A stretch of DNA of 64,000 nt from Alphaproteobacteria bacterium (lineage in GTDB: Bacteria; Pseudomonadota; Alphaproteobacteria; TMED109), in assembly GCA_022825705.1 (NCBI GenBank), contig JAJDWH010000009.1, forward strand, positions 124,001 through 188,000, in the 5' to 3' direction. The notes below the pieces were generated by a model. The model worked only from the letters and a program-made list of their open reading frames with translations. It was not told the DNA's origin and did not search any database. Each line of letters starts with the position of its first letter. Positions within the stretch are counted from its first letter, which is position 1. The position numbers and the translations under genes are program-made. Positions 60,121-64,000 of this stretch are shown in pieces.

Positions 60121-62502
60121 TTACCGGTGCCTCATGACGACGAGGGTAATGTCGTCGTGAATTTTCTGTGTCCCGATATGCGATTTCACGTCCATGACAA
60201 TTCCGTTGACCAAGTCAACAGCGGACCCATTGCAGTTCGCCTTCGCACTCTCGCACAGGCGTTCCAGCCCATAGAGCTCGCCTTCCAGATTTTCCGCCTC
60301 GGTCACACCATCGGTGTGAAGAATGAGGGTGTCGCCGCTCAAAAACGTCAATTTGCGCGTGCCGATAAACGGCGCTATGTCGATTTCAAGGCCGATGGGG
60401 AAGCCGAGATCCATGGTATCGATACGTTCAAGCGAGCCATTGCTCCGCACCAGCAAGACTTCCTCGTGCTGTCCAGTCAGCGTGACTTCATTCTCTTCGT
60501 AGTCGACGAAAGCAAGGGTCAAGTGCTTGTCTGACTCGGTACGCTCGATGTTCTTGAAGATCGCACGGTTTACAACTTCGAGGAATCGCTTCTTGTCTTG
60601 GTCCCCCTTCTCGTAAAGAGCCCGAGCTACTGATTGCACCATCAGCATCAGTACCCCGCTCTCAAGGCCATGGCCCGTTACGTCACCAATACCGACCTTG
60701 ATGCGAGAACCATCCTGAAGCACGTCGTAATAGTCACCTCCAACTTCATCGGCCGGCTCCATGTAACCGGCTATCTCCAACTTGGGTATCTGATCCAGCT
60801 CGCTGACCCGCGGCAGCACCATTTTTTGAATCCGATGCGCAACGTCAAGTTCGGCGCCAAGGCGCAAGTTCTCGCTTCGAAGCTGTTCGTTAAGGGAAAC
60901 AATCTCCCGGTTCGCCTCTTCAAGGTTGCGAGTGCGCTCTTCGACCAGGTTTTCCAGGTTCTCGGTATGGTACTGGATTTCCTGCACCATGCTGTTGAAC
61001 GCAACTCCAACCTTGCCGACTTCGTCGCGCGTCGGAATGTTGACCCGAACCGAGTAGTCCTTTTGTTCCAGGCTCCTCGCAGCACCGGCAAGCGCGCTCA
61101 AACCCGCCGTGATACGCCCGGATATCGCGTAAACCGCGAAGAACACGATTAGCAGGCTGACCAGCAAGACGGCGATCTGCAGATTGTAGATTCGCGACGT
61201 GGCGTCGGAAATCCCGCTCTCCACGGCCGTCAGCAACTGATACACCTCCTCTTCCGACACGACGAAGCCAACCGTCATGTTTTCCCGACCGATACCATCG
61301 ACATTCCACAAGTTTGTCGGGCGCAGTTGCTTCTGAACGATGAGGTAGTTCGTGTCCTCGCCTTTCTGGTCAAGCGTCAAATGCTGGATGGTTACGTCAC
61401 TTCCGGTCGGCAATTGCATGTCTGCGATCGCCGGATGAACACTGTCGCGGATTGATCTGTCAATTCCGGTTACGCCCTGTCCCCCACCTTCGCTCGCAAC
61501 CAGTCCAATCGTCGATTCACCCGACTCGTTTATGGCAATCACATTGCCATTCGACATCAGCAGATAGCCGAAACCCGTATCGGCAATCGTGATGCTCTCA
61601 ACCAGCGAGGTCAGTTGGTCAAGGGTAATGTCGACGGCAACCATTCCGGCGACATCGGTGCGGTCAGCGGTCCAGAGCGGATGGAAAAAGCTTACGATCA
61701 GTATGCCGGTGATGGCGTCCACGTAAGGTTCGGTCATCACAATGTTGGAATCGACCTGCCGGGCGTCCGGGTCAGTCAGCCAAGCCTGCCAGCCCTCGTA
61801 CACGCCTGGAAAGAAAAAGTCCCAGAAATTGGGACCTTCATTGTGTCCGGGATAGAGCTTGTCGAACGTCTGAGCCTGCTCCGAATACGGCGTGGCTCGC
61901 AGGATTGATGCGTGCTTGGGGCCGACGTAATAGACCTGCAGCTTAGGGGCACCGGTCTTCATGATCGCGGGCCCCATCAAGTCGAGAAACTTGCTGTCCT
62001 GGATTTCCTGGGCTGTGCTGGGGAGAGGCTGGCGGTTCTCATCCAAGAGATATCCCCAGACACTGACAGCGGAAGGCGCACCCGGCATATTCTGCGACCA
62101 CCCGCCTTCGGTGCTATAGACCAGTGGGCTGGTCAGTTCGGGGTCGGCGGCAATCGCAGCACCGAGTTCACCTTTCACATCCGGGTGGTCGATCAGGAGC
62201 TGCATCCCGTTAGCCAGCATCGTGACTTCGGAATGCACTCGTTCCAGCAGCAGGTCAGCCTGGGACGTCGTCATTTCGATGGAGGTTTGCAAGAACTGCT
62301 CGGTCGACTGGGTCAGGCCTTCACTGATCTCTTCCCGTGCCCCCTCGGACAGTCGCTGCATGTTCCAGATCGACACCCCGCCAGACATCGCCAGGTCAAA
62401 CACCACCGCGGCGCCGACAACGAGCACGAACTTGGCGCGGAAACTGCGAAGCGAGAAGCGCCCTACCGACAACTTACCGCTATCACCCTGACCGGAACTC
62501 AT
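60121..62502 (-). CDS. Membrane sensor with HAMP and PP2C (SpoIIE-type) phosphatase
   Basis: This 793-residue protein has a first transmembrane segment (about residues 23-45), then a large periplasmic dCache-like sensor region (50-430), then a second transmembrane helix with V-L-L-V-S-L-L-I-V-F-F-A-V-Y. A HAMP domain and a coiled coil follow. The C-terminus is PP2C/SpoIIE: G-G-D-Y-Y-D-V, G-D-V-T-G-H-G-L-E-S, L-H-T-D-G-V-T-E-A and H-D-D-I-T-L. It would dephosphorylate the STAS-like partner in response to an external ligand. I chose the ATG at 62,502, which overlaps the methyltransferase stop (ATGA); an upstream ATG is less likely. Confidence 0.85.
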   Translation of the reverse strand: MSSGQGDSGKLSVGRFSLRSFRAKFVLVVGAAVVFDLAMSGGVSIWNMQRLSEGAREEISEGLTQSTEQFLQTSIEMTTSQADLLLERVHSEVTMLANGMQLLIDHPDVKGELGAAIAADPELTSPLVYSTEGGWSQNMPGAPSAVSVWGYLLDENRQPLPSTAQEIQDSKFLDLMGPAIMKTGAPKLQVYYVGPKHASILRATPYSEQAQTFDKLYPGHNEGPNFWDFFFPGVYEGWQAWLTDPDARQVDSNIVMTEPYVDAITGILIVSFFHPLWTADRTDVAGMVAVDITLDQLTSLVESITIADTGFGYLLMSNGNVIAINESGESTIGLVASEGGGQGVTGIDRSIRDSVHPAIADMQLPTGSDVTIQHLTLDQKGEDTNYLIVQKQLRPTNLWNVDGIGRENMTVGFVVSEEEVYQLLTAVESGISDATSRIYNLQIAVLLVSLLIVFFAVYAISGRITAGLSALAGAARSLEQKDYSVRVNIPTRDEVGKVGVAFNSMVQEIQYHTENLENLVEERTRNLEEANREIVSLNEQLRSENLRLGAELDVAHRIQKMVLPRVSELDQIPKLEIAGYMEPADEVGGDYYDVLQDGSRIKVGIGDVTGHGLESGVLMLMVQSVARALYEKGDQDKKRFLEVVNRAIFKNIERTESDKHLTLAFVDYEENEVTLTGQHEEVLLVRSNGSLERIDTMDLGFPIGLEIDIAPFIGTRKLTFLSGDTLILHTDGVTEAENLEGELYGLERLCESAKANCNGSAVDLVNGIVMDVKSHIGTQKIHDDITLVVMRHR

Positions 62503-63674
62503 AGCGGTTTTCGTCCGGAAGCCACCCATATCGGCCAGCCCGCATAGCCCTTGGGATGCAGGGCGGCAAAGATATGGTCGTCAAAACCTTTCTTGAACTT
62601 CTCGATGAATGCTTCGTCGTCACCACGCTCTCTGGCCATACTATCGGCGAACATATGCCGCCAAGTCCTTACGACCTCCGCAAACTCCTCTGGATCACCA
62701 TCAAGATTGGTCACCATGAACGATTCCATGCGGATGTCGACGAAGCCGGCATCAAGCAGCAACCTGCGGCTCTTCGGACCGATTTCAATGTCCATGTTGA
62801 AGTGCTTCCAGAGTTTAGCAACCTCGTTGTATGTCCATTGGATGGATTCTGAGCGTGGCTCGCCCAGGCAGTGAGAATTCTTCTCGTTGGAGACATAGAC
62901 GCGGCCGCCCGGCTTACAAATTCGGAGCAACTCCGACAAAATGCGCTCGGGGTGATCAAAGACCTGGAGGGAGTGCCGGCACGTCACGAAATCGAATTCG
63001 CCGTTCGGCAATAGCATCTCAGCAGCGTCGCCGTAGACATACTCCACACCGGTCACATCGAATTCCTTCGCCATCCTACGGGCGTATTCGAGGCTGGCCT
63101 TGGCGTGGTCGAGGGCTACCACGTACGTCGGATTGAATTCCTTGAACAGCAGAATTGCGAAATCGCCAATTCCGCAGCAGATGTCGGCGATTTTCATGCC
63201 TTCCCCGATTCCGTGACGCGGGAGAATATGCTTCTCGTGTCGCCACGTCATCGTCGTCTGCCTCCGCAACACGGAAACAAACGAACTATCTTCGACAAAC
63301 GCCTGTCCAGGGTAGAAATCCTTGTCGTATTCCACGACGTTGATACTGGGTATCTTGCGGCGTAGCGCATTGAATTTTCTGGGTGTCCAGCCCACTACAC
63401 TGGACATCGTGATCGTAATGTCTACGTCAGGCCTCTCCCGGCACACCTCCATCAGCACGGAAGCCATGCCATTGAATGCGATGTTGTTTGATTGCAGCAA
63501 CCGCCGGACGTTGACATAGAACATCCCGGTGGCCCGCATCGCGCATGCCCGCAGCGACTCCAGACATGCGCCGATTTCACTGGTCTCCTTCGGCCGCATG
63601 GAGCCACTTAACGTGAATACCTGGTCGTTCTCGTCGAACGCGAATTCAAACGAAGCGGAGACGGGGTTTGCCAT
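62499..63674 (-). CDS. STAS-like domain fused to a SAM-dependent methyltransferase
   Basis: In this 391-residue protein, residues 1-125 resemble an STAS or slr1659-like unit, with a Y-V-N-V-R-R-L-L-Q-S-N-N segment and a M-A-S-V-L-M-E helix. A class I methyltransferase follows: motif I I-A-D-I-C-C-G-I-G-D-F-A (162-173), then V-V-A-L-D-H-A, G-D-A-A-E-M-L and F-D-F-V-T-C-R-H-S-L-Q. The methyl acceptor is unknown. The fusion suggests that methylation is controlled by partner switching. The start overlaps the previous stop by one base (TAATG). Confidence 0.8.
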   Translation of the reverse strand: MANPVSASFEFAFDENDQVFTLSGSMRPKETSEIGACLESLRACAMRATGMFYVNVRRLLQSNNIAFNGMASVLMEVCRERPDVDITITMSSVVGWTPRKFNALRRKIPSINVVEYDKDFYPGQAFVEDSSFVSVLRRQTTMTWRHEKHILPRHGIGEGMKIADICCGIGDFAILLFKEFNPTYVVALDHAKASLEYARRMAKEFDVTGVEYVYGDAAEMLLPNGEFDFVTCRHSLQVFDHPERILSELLRICKPGGRVYVSNEKNSHCLGEPRSESIQWTYNEVAKLWKHFNMDIEIGPKSRRLLLDAGFVDIRMESFMVTNLDGDPEEFAEVVRTWRHMFADSMARERGDDEAFIEKFKKGFDDHIFAALHPKGYAGWPIWVASGRKPL

Positions 63675-64000
63675 TAGTCCGTCTCTGGCTCGAGCGCCAA
63701 GTCAACGGTCAGACGAATCGCGTGATCTTCAACCGCATCGGCTGACAGTTCGGCATTGTATGAGATCGCGAGTTCGAACAGCCCGACACGACGGTCGACT
63801 CCCTTGTCGGAAAAGAGAAGATCAAGGTATGTTTCCGAAGCGTCGCCTGCGCAGATATCGTCCATTGTCTTGATGTAGAACTGCTGTTCGTCCGCTGAGC
63901 AGGGCACCAGCATTGCGATCCGATCAATGGGGCCGTTTCGCAGAATTTGAAAGCGGAACTGTCCTGCTTCTTTGCGGGTGCGATAAACCGTCTCGAACAG
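63674..64000 (-). CDS. Partial protein of the partner-switching operon
   Basis: The frame is open to the window edge, so the gene enters from beyond base 64,000. The visible 108 residues are acidic and beta-rich: a V-Y-R-T-R-K-E-A-G segment, then M-L-V-P-C-S-A-D-E, then D-L-L-F-S-D-K-G-V-D-R-R-V-G-L-F-E-L, ending in L-A-L-E-P-E-T-D. I cannot assign a family. Its position, with the stop TAA overlapping the ATG of the methyltransferase fusion, marks it as part of the same signalling operon. Confidence 0.6.
   Translation of the reverse strand: MFETVYRTRKEAGQFRFQILRNGPIDRIAMLVPCSADEQQFYIKTMDDICAGDASETYLDLLFSDKGVDRRVGLFELAISYNAELSADAVEDHAIRLTVDLALEPETD

Overview
The window comes from a GC-rich bacterium that is almost certainly an alphaproteobacterium. 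The right half carries ntrB-ntrC-ntrY-ntrX followed by trkA and trkH, a fused ispDF beside pgpA and pncC, and a NADP-type isocitrate dehydrogenase. This order and these fusions are typical of that class. No rRNA, tRNA or CRISPR array was recognised.

Layout. Bases 1 to about 31,000 are accessory DNA. They begin with a three-gene cluster ending in a Xre/MbcA-RES toxin-antitoxin pair. A TbpB-like surface lipoprotein, a decayed DNA methyltransferase, a GIY-YIG protein, an ankyrin membrane protein and a DUF1643 protein follow. An IS630-family insertion sits exactly at the stop codon of the DUF1643 gene. Next come a PD-(D/E)XK protein and a two-gene unit whose ImmA/IrrE-like domain has lost its zinc motif. 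Bases 13,257 to 17,923 look like a mobilizable element: an array of four identical-arm palindromes, a ribbon-helix-helix relaxosome protein, a MobF relaxase-helicase, an AlpA regulator and the tail of a tyrosine integrase. Bases 18,000 to 29,600 are a nuclease-rich, defence-like island: a KAP NTPase, a PD-(D/E)XK protein, a 1442-residue STAND/NACHT-like NTPase with a C-terminal PD-(D/E)XK domain, and a GIY-YIG protein just downstream. A complete tyrosine integrase ends the island. Two further copies of its C-terminus lie to the left, so related elements have accumulated here repeatedly.

Bases 31,064 to 58,524 are mostly housekeeping. A tightly overlapping leftward operon runs from a GMC oxidoreductase through ispDF, pgpA, pncC, an epimerase and a creatininase-family protein, followed by a lytic transglycosylase and a threonine dehydratase. 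A rightward operon holds a nitrogen-sensing cascade (NtrBC, NtrYX) and potassium uptake (TrkA, TrkH). A LOG-family protein, icd, and convergent alaS, a small secreted protein and acs follow.

Bases 59,142 to 64,000 hold a leftward partner-switching operon that enters from beyond the window: an unidentified partial protein, a STAS-like/methyltransferase fusion, a membrane sensor with a PP2C phosphatase domain, a HATPase-like kinase and a STAS-like protein. A hidden C-terminal fragment of a TbpB-like lipoprotein lies at 58,631 to 58,876.

The best candidate for an undescribed system is the STAND-nuclease plus GIY-YIG pair at 24,551 to 29,497. It is of special interest because the nuclease domain is at the C-terminus rather than the N-terminus.
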